NCBI GenBank assembly: GCA_945861305.1
Contig: CAMATW010000042.1
Coordinates: forward strand, 1 to 20,977
Direction: 5' to 3'
Length of the DNA: 20,977 nucleotides
Source: Bordetella parapertussis
GTDB lineage: Bacteria > Pseudomonadota > Gammaproteobacteria > Burkholderiales > Burkholderiaceae_C
Numbering within the stretch: the stretch's first letter is position 1; each line of letters starts with the position of its first letter. The position numbers and the translations under genes were made by a program. A model generated the notes under the pieces. That model made no database searches, was not told the DNA's origin, and worked only from the letters and a program-made list of their open reading frames with translations. Below are positions 1 to 7,432 of the stretch, one piece after another.

Positions 1-30
1 CAAAACCAAGATCAACCATAATTGCTTCAT
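1..30 (-). CDS. start of a divergent exported protein (partial, runs off the window)
   Basis: On the minus strand a GAGGA ribosome-binding site is followed by two consecutive ATG codons (33-31 and 30-28). The reading frame then runs to the window edge as MKQLWLILVL. This Lys-then-hydrophobic start is what a signal peptide or N-terminal membrane anchor looks like. The second ATG has the better spacing (about 5 bases) and was chosen. Only ten codons are present, so the product cannot be named. Murein transglycosylase genes often sit next to gloB in proteobacteria, but nothing here proves that identity. Confidence 0.45.
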   Translation of the reverse strand, partial: MKQLWLILVL

Positions 31-120
31 CATTTCCTCGCTAAATCAGTCATAGAGTGATTTCAGTTTAGAACAACTCCATTTACACAGGCTTACACCG
101 CCCCAACCAAGGTCTTTGCC

Positions 121-912
121 ATGCTGGTCAAACAAATCTGGACTGCCAACGCCTACCGCAATTTCAATTACCTGATTGCCTGCCCACAAACTGGTGAGGC
201 CTTGGCCATAGACCCGTTGGACAGTGCTAAGTGCTTGCAAGCAGCCAAAGACCAGGGTTGGAGCATCACCCAAATACTGAACACCCATGAGCACCACGAC
301 CACATCGGTGGCAACCAAGCGGTGGTGGATGCCACAGGTGCCAAGGTGTTGGCACACGCCAAAGCGGCGAGCGCCATTCCAGGCGTGTTTCGCGGCCTGT
401 TGGCGGGAGACATCATCAAAGTGGGCAAGACGGTGGAGCTGGAAGCCTTAGACACCCCAGGCCACACCTATTGCCATATTTGCCTGCGCTCGCACACCGA
501 TCAACCGGCCTTGTTCTCAGGTGACACCTTGTTCAATGCGGGGGCCGGCAACTGCCACAACGGCGGCAATGTGGACGCCTTGTTTCAAACCTTTGACGAG
601 CAACTCAGCAGTTTTCCCAGCAACACCTTGGTCTACCCCGGGCACGATTACATCGAAAACAATTTGCGTTTCACTTTGAACCGCGAACCGGGCAACGTGG
701 CCGCCCAAGCACTGCTTGGTCAGGTGAGCGGACAAGACCTGAACCACGCCTTTGTGTCCACGCTCAGCGTGGAGCAAGAGGTGAATACATTTTTTCGATT
801 GGGGAGTCAGCAGGTGGTGGCAGAGCTAAGAAAAAGCTTTCCCGACTTGCCCGAGCAACCCGATGCGCAGACCGTGTTTAAAAAGCTGCGCGAATTGCGC
901 AACAGTTGGTAA
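121..912 (+). CDS. gloB: hydroxyacylglutathione hydrolase (glyoxalase II)
   Basis: Cytoplasmic metallo-beta-lactamase-fold hydrolase that splits S-lactoylglutathione into lactate and glutathione, the second step of methylglyoxal detoxification. The 263-residue length fits the family. The binuclear metal site is complete: the THEHHDH motif gives His56, His58, Asp60 and His61; TPGHT gives His115; SGDTLF gives Asp135; PGHDY gives His175. The C-terminal part carries the ENNLRF segment typical of the glyoxalase II HAGH domain. The start has a weak AAGG upstream. The gene converges on the gntR gene with only 4 bases between stop codons and no visible terminator. It is probably a housekeeping neighbour rather than part of the alcohol-oxidation cluster. 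Confidence 0.95.
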   Translation: MLVKQIWTANAYRNFNYLIACPQTGEALAIDPLDSAKCLQAAKDQGWSITQILNTHEHHDHIGGNQAVVDATGAKVLAHAKAASAIPGVFRGLLAGDIIKVGKTVELEALDTPGHTYCHICLRSHTDQPALFSGDTLFNAGAGNCHNGGNVDALFQTFDEQLSSFPSNTLVYPGHDYIENNLRFTLNREPGNVAAQALLGQVSGQDLNHAFVSTLSVEQEVNTFFRLGSQQVVAELRKSFPDLPEQPDAQTVFKKLRELRNSW

Positions 913-916
913 GCAA

Positions 917-1573
917 CTAGTGCGCTGAGATGCGCTCGATGATGAAGTCGGCAGCCGCCAAGATATGTTCTCTGGCATGGGTCTCTGCTGCATCGCCGTC
1001 ACCACTGATGATGGACTGCAGCAAAGCCTCGTGCTGGTCCCAAATATCGCGCGGTTTTTCGTCCCTCATCAACACCTCTCCCATGACACGCTGGGTATAG
1101 GTCCAGTGGGTGTCCATGGTGGGTGCCACCAGCAGGTTTTCCGACAAGGTATATACAAAATGGTGGAACGCCATATCTACTGCAATCAGATCGCTGACAG
1201 AGCCATTTTTGGCAGCCTGCCTTCCCTTATCGATGAAAGCAGGCCCGTCCCTTTTGGCTGCGGCGGCATTTATCAGCGCTGCTTTGCGAAACGCCAAACC
1301 CTCGATGACGGCGCGAACGTCGTACATCTGTCGAATATGGTCGGGGTCCAAGGGGGCGACGATCAGACCGCGCCCAGGCGCATCGCGCAGCAGCCCTTGG
1401 TTTCGCAACAGCAGCAAAGCTTGTTGAATGGGTTGGCGTGAGACACCAAGTTCAGCGGCAATTTGCTCTTGGATGATGCGCGTACCCGGGGCGAGCTTGC
1501 CAGAAGATATTTCCAGCAAGATGGCCTCATGGACCTGCTCGACAAGGTTGGGTTGTACAGACAATATTTTCAC
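917..1573 (-). CDS. GntR/FadR-family (FCD) transcriptional regulator
   Basis: Predicted ligand-responsive DNA-binding repressor. Residues about 6-75 form a GntR winged helix-turn-helix (QEQIAAELGVSRQPIQQAL, then a GRGLIV wing). Residues about 77-215 are an all-helical FCD effector domain with the expected metal ligands Asp133, His137, His181 and His203. I chose the GTG at 1573 because AGGTG lies 6 bases upstream. An upstream in-frame GTG (1582) has no ribosome-binding site. The gene lies 21 bases after the ThDP enzyme gene and is almost certainly co-transcribed with it. The perfect 20-bp palindrome in the promoter of that operon, repeated before the Rieske-PQQ operon, is the obvious candidate operator. 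The effector is unknown; FCD proteins usually sense small carboxylic acids. Confidence 0.92.
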   Translation of the reverse strand: MKILSVQPNLVEQVHEAILLEISSGKLAPGTRIIQEQIAAELGVSRQPIQQALLLLRNQGLLRDAPGRGLIVAPLDPDHIRQMYDVRAVIEGLAFRKAALINAAAAKRDGPAFIDKGRQAAKNGSVSDLIAVDMAFHHFVYTLSENLLVAPTMDTHWTYTQRVMGEVLMRDEKPRDIWDQHEALLQSIISGDGDAAETHAREHILAAADFIIERISAH

Positions 1574-1594
1574 AAACGACACCTGTTGTTCTGA

Positions 1595-3331
1595 TCATGT
1601 TCGGCTCGGCGGTGCTTCACGCCACTGGCGCTCTGCATCGTCCCAGGCGCTGAGGGCCTGTAAATCTGGCACCCACGCCAACCCCGATTTTGCGTCAGAT
1701 GAGGCGGCCTCGGGCGTGACCAGCACATCCAGCAACGCCGGACGGTTTTGCAAGGCCTTGGCAATGGCGTCGTCCAAGTCTTCTTCGCGCTCTACACGTT
1801 GGGCATGCATACCAAAACTTCTGGCCATGGCGGCATGGTCGGCAAACTGCAAACGGGTGCCCACCACCTTGCCGTGGGTCTCTTGTTGATCACGTACTTC
1901 AATAGCCCATGAACCGTTGTTGGCTACCACAATCAATACAGGTGCTTGATGGCGAACCGCGGTGTCAATTTCCATGGCGTTAAACCCAAATGCGCCGTCG
2001 CCTGTGGCCACGACCACGATACGGTCAGGGTGAACCAAGCTTGCCGCTACGCCAAACGGTGTGCCTACACCAATGCAACCCAAGGAACCGGGGTCAAGGT
2101 AGGTCGTTGCTGGCAAGCCCACGCGGGTGAAGGACAAAAAGTCCCCGCCATCCGCCACCACCACGCTGTCGGCTGGCAAAGCGTCCCGCAGTGCAGACAA
2201 CAAGCGGTTGGGGTGCATCAAGCCGTCAGAGCCTGCAGGCGCTTGGCGCATGCTTTGCTGCAATTTGTCGGCACGCGCCAAATGCTGATCGCGCAAACCT
2301 CCCGCCCACGTCTTGTCAGTCGCAGCTTGACGGTCTTTGCCTGCTTCGATGATGGCCAGCAAGGATTGGTTCACATCAGCCAGTAACTCCACTGTGCCTC
2401 GTCGGTTGTCGCGAAGCTCGGCGGTGTTGTCTGCCAGCCGTAAAAACTTGGCTTCGCCAAACACAGCGGGTGAGCCATAGGCCAGCTGAAAATCCAGCTT
2501 GCGTCCTAAGGTGATGACTAGATCGGCTTGGCTCATCACATTGCCTCGCATGGCAGCCACCACGCTGGGGTGATCCTCGGGCACCAAGCCCTTGCTTTCG
2601 CCGGTGTCCAAATACACCGCCCCCAACAGGCTGAGCAGTTGTTGCAAAGCAGGACCGGCTTTTCTGGCGCCTCTGCCGGAGATGAACAAAGGTCGTTTGG
2701 CATGCCAAAGCAAATCTACGGCAGCTTTCACACTTTGCGGGGACGGCGAGCTGATCGGTGCTTCATGTTTGACAAAAAACTCGGGCAATTGAACAGCCTG
2801 AGGAACCACGCTTCGCAAAGTGTCCACAGGGAAGTCTAAGTAGGCAGGCCCGCTGTCAGCCCCATGTCCCAAAGCACGTGAAACCGCTTCGTTCAACTCT
2901 TGCAATACCAAAGCAGGGTGGCTTACGCTGCGTGCATAGCGGGTGATGCCTGAGACCATTGCGGTGTGGTTCAAGTCTTGCAATCCTCCACGGTTGTCTT
3001 GTGCGGTGGGTGAGGTGCCAGACAGTACCAACACGCTGGCGCGCGCCACATGCGCATTGGCAATGCCGGTGATGGCGTTGGTCACACCTGGGCCAGCAGT
3101 GACCAATGCCACGCCCAAGCCGTGTGTCAATTCGGCTTCTGCATGGGCCATATAAACAGCTGCGCGTTCATCGCGAACATCAATCAGGCGAATACCGTGG
3201 GCGTCCAAGCGCATCCAAATAGGCATGATGTGGCCGCCGCACAAGCCATAGACCCGCTTGACGCCTTGGCTGACCAAAAAACGCGCGATCACATCGGCCA
3301 CTGACTGTTCAACCGCAGAAGCTGCTTGCAT
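1595..3331 (-). CDS. ThDP-dependent enzyme, 2-hydroxyacyl-CoA lyase / oxalyl-CoA decarboxylase-like
   Basis: A 578-residue protein with the three-domain architecture of the acetolactate synthase/2-hydroxyacyl-CoA lyase superfamily. The N-terminal PYR domain (about 8-180) has the catalytic Glu55 in RDERAA and the TAGPGVTNA segment. The middle domain is about 198-335. The C-terminal PP domain has the ThDP/magnesium motif starting GDG at 444-446 and ending NN at 471-472. AAAGGA precedes the ATG by about 6 bases. It forms an operon with the downstream gntR gene and is divergent from an acyl-CoA ligase that shares its control region. That pairing favours an acyl-CoA substrate (2-hydroxyacyl-CoA cleaved to an aldehyde plus formyl-CoA, or oxalyl-CoA decarboxylation) over acetolactate synthesis. 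The family is sure; the substrate is inference. No small regulatory ilvH-like subunit is nearby, which also argues against an acetolactate synthase. Confidence 0.85.
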   Translation of the reverse strand: MQAASAVEQSVADVIARFLVSQGVKRVYGLCGGHIMPIWMRLDAHGIRLIDVRDERAAVYMAHAEAELTHGLGVALVTAGPGVTNAITGIANAHVARASVLVLSGTSPTAQDNRGGLQDLNHTAMVSGITRYARSVSHPALVLQELNEAVSRALGHGADSGPAYLDFPVDTLRSVVPQAVQLPEFFVKHEAPISSPSPQSVKAAVDLLWHAKRPLFISGRGARKAGPALQQLLSLLGAVYLDTGESKGLVPEDHPSVVAAMRGNVMSQADLVITLGRKLDFQLAYGSPAVFGEAKFLRLADNTAELRDNRRGTVELLADVNQSLLAIIEAGKDRQAATDKTWAGGLRDQHLARADKLQQSMRQAPAGSDGLMHPNRLLSALRDALPADSVVVADGGDFLSFTRVGLPATTYLDPGSLGCIGVGTPFGVAASLVHPDRIVVVATGDGAFGFNAMEIDTAVRHQAPVLIVVANNGSWAIEVRDQQETHGKVVGTRLQFADHAAMARSFGMHAQRVEREEDLDDAIAKALQNRPALLDVLVTPEAASSDAKSGLAWVPDLQALSAWDDAERQWREAPPSRT

Positions 3332-3358
3332 AGGTTTCCTTTGAAGGGATGAAGTAAA

Positions 3359-3399
3359 TTGAGGGAAAACGCTGAATGTATTCTGAATTCAGAATACTA
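3359..3399 (+). promoter_or_regulatory. composite promoter/operator element, copy 1 (contains a perfect 20-bp palindrome)
   Basis: TTGAGGGAAAA (3359-3369) is followed by 8 unconserved bases and then the perfect palindrome GTATTCTGAATTCAGAATAC (3378-3397) and TA. The same arrangement with the same spacing occurs on the minus strand at 8093-8053. The palindrome sits between the divergent ThDP-enzyme/gntR operon and the acyl-CoA ligase. It covers the position where the ligase -10 and start region would be, so binding there should repress. A TATACT (3398-3403) overlaps its end. The likely ligand is the GntR protein encoded in the adjacent operon; this assignment is inference from proximity and symmetry. 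Confidence 0.8.
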
Positions 3400-3413
3400 T
3401 ACTGTGGGCCTAA

Positions 3414-5006
3414 ATGCCTAAATCCACGAGAAAACCCTTGCGACGAATACTCAATATCTCTGACATGGTTCGCAGCCATGCGCGTTTACGACCTCAAGCC
3501 ACAGGCACCTTGGACTCTAAGCGAACATTGACTTTTAAAGAATGGGACAGCAGAGCCAGTGGCTTGGCGCAAGGCTTGATGGCCCAGGGTTTACAGCCAG
3601 GCGAGCGCGTGGCTTTGTTGGCCTACAACAGCATCGAGTGGATGGAGATGTATGTGGCATTGGCCCGCGGTGGTTTGGTGGCGGTGCCGATGAATTTCCG
3701 CCTCACAGCGCCTGAGTTGCTCTACATCATGCAAGACTCGCAGGTGTCCGCTGTGATTGCTGGCCATGATCTGTACCCGCTCATAGAAGAAGTCCGCCAT
3801 CAAGTGCCCTTGAAGGCCTGCGTGGTGTTTGGTGGGCCAACAGCATCAGGCTGGCTGGCTTATGAAGAAGTGGTGAATACGCCCTTGGGGAACACAAAAT
3901 GGCCCGAGGTCGGACCACTGGACATTTGTGCGCTGATGTACACCTCTGGGACCACAGGCAAACCCAAAGGTGCACTGCGCAGTCACGAGGCCAGCACCCT
4001 GATTGCCTACGCCACAGCCATGGAGATGGGTTTCTCCCGCCAAGACAAGGCTTTGTTGGTGATGCCCTTGTGCCATGCCAACTCCTTGTATTTCGCCAAC
4101 ACCTTCATCCATTTAGGTGCCTGCGTCGTCATTGATGACAGCAGCAGTTTCAACCCCGAAGGCCTGCTGCAAAACTTGGCACAGCACAACATCACTTTCA
4201 CCTCACTGGTACCCACGCACTACATCATGGTGCTGGGATTGGCCAACGAGGTCAAGGCTCGCTATGCCTTGGCCAGTGTTGCGCGGTTACTCATTTCGTC
4301 AGCGCCTGCCAGCGAGCGTTTAAAGCGCGACATCATGGCCTTATTTGAAAACGGCAGCCTTTATGAGTTGTATGGCTCAACCGAAGCCGGTTGGGTCACC
4401 TTGCTTCGCCCCGAAGACCAGCTCACCAAACTGGGCTCGGTGGGGCGTGAATGGGCGGGCAGTGGCCCCATCAAATTGTTGGATGACAAACGAAAAGAAG
4501 TGCCTGATGGCGAAGTGGGTGAATTGTTTTCATGCACGCCCTACGCCTTTGAAGGCTATTGGCAATCGCCGCAAAAAACCGCCGAGGCTTTTGCTGGTGC
4601 ATGGGTTTCCGTTGGCGACATGGCCAAGCGAGACGCGGAGGGCTACATCTGGCTGATAGACCGCAAGAGCAATATGATCATCAGTGGTGGCGAGAATGTC
4701 TACCCCAGCGAAGTTGAAAACGTACTCTCGTCACACCCAGACGTTCAAGAGGTTGCGGTGGTGGGCGTGCCCCATCCCAAATGGGGCGAAAGTGTGTTGG
4801 CCGCTGTGGTGCTGAGGGCGCATGCCTCAGCCAGCAGCCAAACCTTGCAAGACTTTTGCAGCAGTCGTTTGGCAGGCTACAAGCGCCCACGCCAGTTTAT
4901 TTTTCTGCAAACCCAAGACATGCCACGCACTGCCACAGGGAAAATTGTTCACAGACATTTGCGACAAAAATTCATTGACGCTTTCGAGTTGCAGGCCATC
5001 ACTTGA
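3414..5006 (+). CDS. AMP-forming acyl-CoA synthetase / carboxylate-CoA ligase
   Basis: Class I adenylate-forming ligase of 530 residues that activates a carboxylic acid to an acyl-CoA through an acyl-AMP. The P-loop is YTSGTTGKPKG at 176-186. YGSTEAG (320-326) binds adenine and magnesium. VGDMA (400-404) is the ribose-binding Asp region. The hinge DRKSNMIISGGENVYP begins at Asp416. PRTATGK carries the catalytic Lys510. The first ATG lacks a ribosome-binding site and lies about 11 bases from a TATACT -10 candidate, so the message could be leaderless. The ATG at 3465 (residue 18), which matches the usual start of the family (NISDM...), is an alternative. The neighbouring lyase gene suggests a 2-hydroxy acid or oxalate as substrate, but substrate cannot be read from the sequence. 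The end overlaps the stop of the convergent exported-protein gene by 8 bases. Confidence 0.9.
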   Translation: MPKSTRKPLRRILNISDMVRSHARLRPQATGTLDSKRTLTFKEWDSRASGLAQGLMAQGLQPGERVALLAYNSIEWMEMYVALARGGLVAVPMNFRLTAPELLYIMQDSQVSAVIAGHDLYPLIEEVRHQVPLKACVVFGGPTASGWLAYEEVVNTPLGNTKWPEVGPLDICALMYTSGTTGKPKGALRSHEASTLIAYATAMEMGFSRQDKALLVMPLCHANSLYFANTFIHLGACVVIDDSSSFNPEGLLQNLAQHNITFTSLVPTHYIMVLGLANEVKARYALASVARLLISSAPASERLKRDIMALFENGSLYELYGSTEAGWVTLLRPEDQLTKLGSVGREWAGSGPIKLLDDKRKEVPDGEVGELFSCTPYAFEGYWQSPQKTAEAFAGAWVSVGDMAKRDAEGYIWLIDRKSNMIISGGENVYPSEVENVLSSHPDVQEVAVVGVPHPKWGESVLAAVVLRAHASASSQTLQDFCSSRLAGYKRPRQFIFLQTQDMPRTATGKIVHRHLRQKFIDAFELQAIT

Positions 5007-5544
5007 GGTTTTCCTCTCTGCCTTTTCGCACACACTGCAAAGTTTGGTGCCAAAACTGCGGACCTGATCCTCCATATTCCATAGGCAAATTCATCATGCC
5101 CAAGTGAGCGGACTCAAGTTCCTTGAAACTGTAAAAGCTCATCAGCCCACGGCTGTCCATATCGAAATAAGCCGAGCAATTAGCGCCTATTTCGCTTAAA
5201 GCGGGTTTTTGCGCGTGGGCGCATTCATGGAAATACACAAAGTCCCATTGGGCGGGCGTGCCTTTGGCGGTTCTTTGGTGGGCCTGTGCGTCAATGATGA
5301 TGGTGGGCCAATCGTTGGCATCAATTCGCATGACTGCCACAGCCCTGCCTAATTCTGGATTTCGATCGGTGGGTGTGGCGTAGGTGTTCCATATCTCTGT
5401 GGCGAAACCCGAAACACCATTGCGCGTGACGGGACACTGAACCTCTTCGCCATTGGACAGGGTGAAAGCGCTGGCCAGTGAAAAAGTAGACAACGGCATG
5501 CTGAAGATAGTCAACCTTAGCAATGCCAAGAAAAATGAATTCAT
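4999..5544 (-). CDS. small exported protein with a gluzincin-like HExxH motif
   Basis: A 181-residue protein of unknown function. It starts with a signal peptide-like stretch (residues 1-26, ending LASAFT). Residues 106-110 read HECAH, and Glu118 follows in SEIGANCSAYF. The pattern HExxH plus a downstream E-x-x-A-D/N-C is reminiscent of zincin peptidases in which the second Glu is the third zinc ligand. Cysteines at 37, 109, 123 and 171 could form disulfides in the periplasm. The open frame extends upstream to 5640, but that stretch crosses the PQQ-dehydrogenase terminator and has no convincing leader, so I chose the ATG at 5544. It lies about 25 bases beyond that terminator and would need read-through or its own promoter. 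Peptidase activity is inference. Confidence 0.7.
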   Translation of the reverse strand: MNSFFLALLRLTIFSMPLSTFSLASAFTLSNGEEVQCPVTRNGVSGFATEIWNTYATPTDRNPELGRAVAVMRIDANDWPTIIIDAQAHQRTAKGTPAQWDFVYFHECAHAQKPALSEIGANCSAYFDMDSRGLMSFYSFKELESAHLGMMNLPMEYGGSGPQFWHQTLQCVRKGREENLK

Positions 5545-5568
5545 GGTTTTTACCCATCGAAAAAGGTG

Positions 5569-5594
5569 AAAAAAAAGGCTGCCAAAGCAGCCTT
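5569..5594 (-). terminator. Rho-independent terminator of the Rieske-PQQ operon
   Basis: Read on the minus strand, an 8-bp stem (AAGGCTGC/GCAGCCTT) closes a 4-base loop and is followed at once by a run of T residues. It lies 60 bases past the stop codon of the PQQ dehydrogenase gene. Confidence 0.85.
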
Positions 5595-5656
5595 GAAAGA
5601 TTTGGAAGCAAGCAGTCCGCGACGATGCTTGCCCCCTCATCTGAGGATGTTCAAAT

Positions 5657-7393
5657 TTATTTTTCCAGCTTAAATACCATCACAGTGCCACCTTGGGGAA
5701 CGGCAGTTTTGGTGTTGTTGAGGGCGTTGATGCCAGATTGCATACGCTCTGCGTCAATTCCCCAACCGGCTTGCACCGCAATGTACTGCTCACCGTTGAC
5801 TTCAAAAGAGGAGGGCACGGCGGTCACGCCAGAAGGCATGCTGTACTGCCAAAGCACCTTGCCGTTGGTGGCGTCAAACGCACGGAAGATGCGGTCGTTG
5901 GTGCCACCTGTGAACAGCAGGTTGCCACCTGTGGTCAAGAGCGGCGCCCAAATGGCACGGTCGTATTTGTGCGACCAAGCCATTTTTCCGGTGTTCAAAT
6001 CCCAAGCTTGCAGCTCGCCAATGCTGTCTGGTTTTTTTCCGTCTTGGTAGCGCAAGCTGCCCAACACACCGTCAATGGGGTAACCAATGTAGAGGTCACC
6101 CTTTTTGTAGGCCGCAGGGTCGGCGGCTGGTAACTCAGAACACAGATGGTTGTTGGCGGGAATGTAGAACAGCTTGGTCTTGGGGCTCCAAGCTTCTGGG
6201 GGCCAATCTTTGCCACCCCACAGAGATGGACAGAATGTCACGGCTTTACCCATGCCAGGCTTTTTGCTGTCGTCATAGGTGGGCCGGCCTGTCTTTTTAT
6301 CGATACTTTTGAACACATCGTTGTAGACATAGGGAACACCGTTGACATAGTCGATTTTGCCGCTAGCTTGACGGTCGAGCATCCAGAGGTAGCCATTGCG
6401 GCCAGCATGGACTGCACCTTTGACTTTGCGGCCGTTGATTTCCGTGTCAATCAACACAGGTGCACTTACCTCATCCCAGTCCCATGCGTCATTTTGATGG
6501 TACTGATGGTGACCCTTGATTTTGCCGGTGTCCAAATCCAAGGCAACGACTGAGGTGGTGTACAGGTTGTCGCCAGGACGGCCTTCTGTTGGCCAAGGTG
6601 CTGGGTTGCCCGTGCCCCAATAAGCAATATTGGTTGAGGGGTCGTAAGTGCCGGTTATCCAGACGCTGCCGCCACCATTTTTGTGTGTGTCGCCAGGCCA
6701 TGTGTCGCCGCCGGGTTCGCCCGGAGCGGCCGTCATGAACGTGCGCCAGGCTTCCTTGCCTGAATTGGCATCAAATGCGGCCACGTAGCCACGCACACCG
6801 GTTTCGCCACCAGAGGATCCGACCAAAATCTTGCCTTTGGCAGCCAGTGGCGCCAAAGTGATGTAGTGCAAGGCTTTAACATCGCCCACTGTGGTGTCCC
6901 AAACCACCTTGCCGGTTTTGGCGTCCAGCGCAATCAGGTGCGCGTCAACGGTGGCCACGTAGACTTTGTCGCCATAAAGCGCCACACCACGGTTGGTGTT
7001 GTGCAGCATCAGCAAGTCGGGAGGAATTTCTTTCTTGTAACGCCAGAGTTCTTCACCTGTGATGGCGTTCAATGCAATCACCTGACCGTTGGGCGTGGTG
7101 ATGTACATATAGCCATTGTTCACAATGGGGGGAGATTGGTGACCCTCGGTCACGCCTGTGGAGAAGGACCAGGCCAGATCAAGCTTCTTCACGTTGCCAG
7201 CGTTGATTTTCTCTAGCGGACTGTAGCCCCAGCCTTGGTAGTTGCCGCGGTACATCAACCAGTTGTTAGCTTCTGGGCTGATTAATCGAGCATCGGTCAC
7301 GGGTTCGTAGGGTCCAAGCTTGGTATCGGCATGGGCCAAGATGGCACAAGCACTCAACGCTGCGATGGACAGTTTCTTTATCAAATGACTCAT
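5657..7393 (-). CDS. PQQ-dependent alcohol dehydrogenase, lanthanide-type signature, no vicinal disulfide
   Basis: Periplasmic quinoprotein (578 residues) of the methanol/ethanol dehydrogenase family, oxidising a primary alcohol to an aldehyde. A signal peptide ends at about LAHA (residue 22). The eight-bladed propeller is visible as repeated W-docking segments (ITGEELWRY, DAKTGKVVW, DANSGKEAW, ATNGKVLW). The metal/PQQ site has Glu197, Asn263, catalytic Asp305 and Asp307; an Asp two residues after the catalytic one marks lanthanide-dependent members. The Cys388/Cys418 pair of the family is kept. The adjacent-cysteine pair that normally packs over PQQ is missing: residues 129-130 are Met-Leu (LLMLHNTNRGVA). 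AGGAG lies 7 bases before the ATG. It is the second gene after a Rieske protein (39-base gap), which may be its electron acceptor. Confidence 0.93.
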   Translation of the reverse strand: MSHLIKKLSIAALSACAILAHADTKLGPYEPVTDARLISPEANNWLMYRGNYQGWGYSPLEKINAGNVKKLDLAWSFSTGVTEGHQSPPIVNNGYMYITTPNGQVIALNAITGEELWRYKKEIPPDLLMLHNTNRGVALYGDKVYVATVDAHLIALDAKTGKVVWDTTVGDVKALHYITLAPLAAKGKILVGSSGGETGVRGYVAAFDANSGKEAWRTFMTAAPGEPGGDTWPGDTHKNGGGSVWITGTYDPSTNIAYWGTGNPAPWPTEGRPGDNLYTTSVVALDLDTGKIKGHHQYHQNDAWDWDEVSAPVLIDTEINGRKVKGAVHAGRNGYLWMLDRQASGKIDYVNGVPYVYNDVFKSIDKKTGRPTYDDSKKPGMGKAVTFCPSLWGGKDWPPEAWSPKTKLFYIPANNHLCSELPAADPAAYKKGDLYIGYPIDGVLGSLRYQDGKKPDSIGELQAWDLNTGKMAWSHKYDRAIWAPLLTTGGNLLFTGGTNDRIFRAFDATNGKVLWQYSMPSGVTAVPSSFEVNGEQYIAVQAGWGIDAERMQSGINALNNTKTAVPQGGTVMVFKLEK

Positions 7394-7432
7394 TGTTTTT
7401 CTCCTGAAAGTGAGTCGTGTAAATAACCAGGG

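Noticed and set aside
1595..3331. Acetolactate synthase (ilvB) for branched amino acid synthesis
   Set aside because: No ilvH-type regulatory subunit follows, and the gene is paired with a GntR regulator and an acyl-CoA ligase; the family call was kept broad instead.
5569..5594. CRISPR-like or mobile-element repeats across the window
   Set aside because: The hairpins and inverted repeats seen are single terminators or operators; no repeated spacer array, transposase gene, terminal repeats or tRNA gene was found.
5545..5640. Longer version of the HExxH protein starting at 5640
   Set aside because: The stretch runs across the terminator hairpin of the PQQ gene and lacks a signal peptide; the ATG at 5544 gives a proper exported start.
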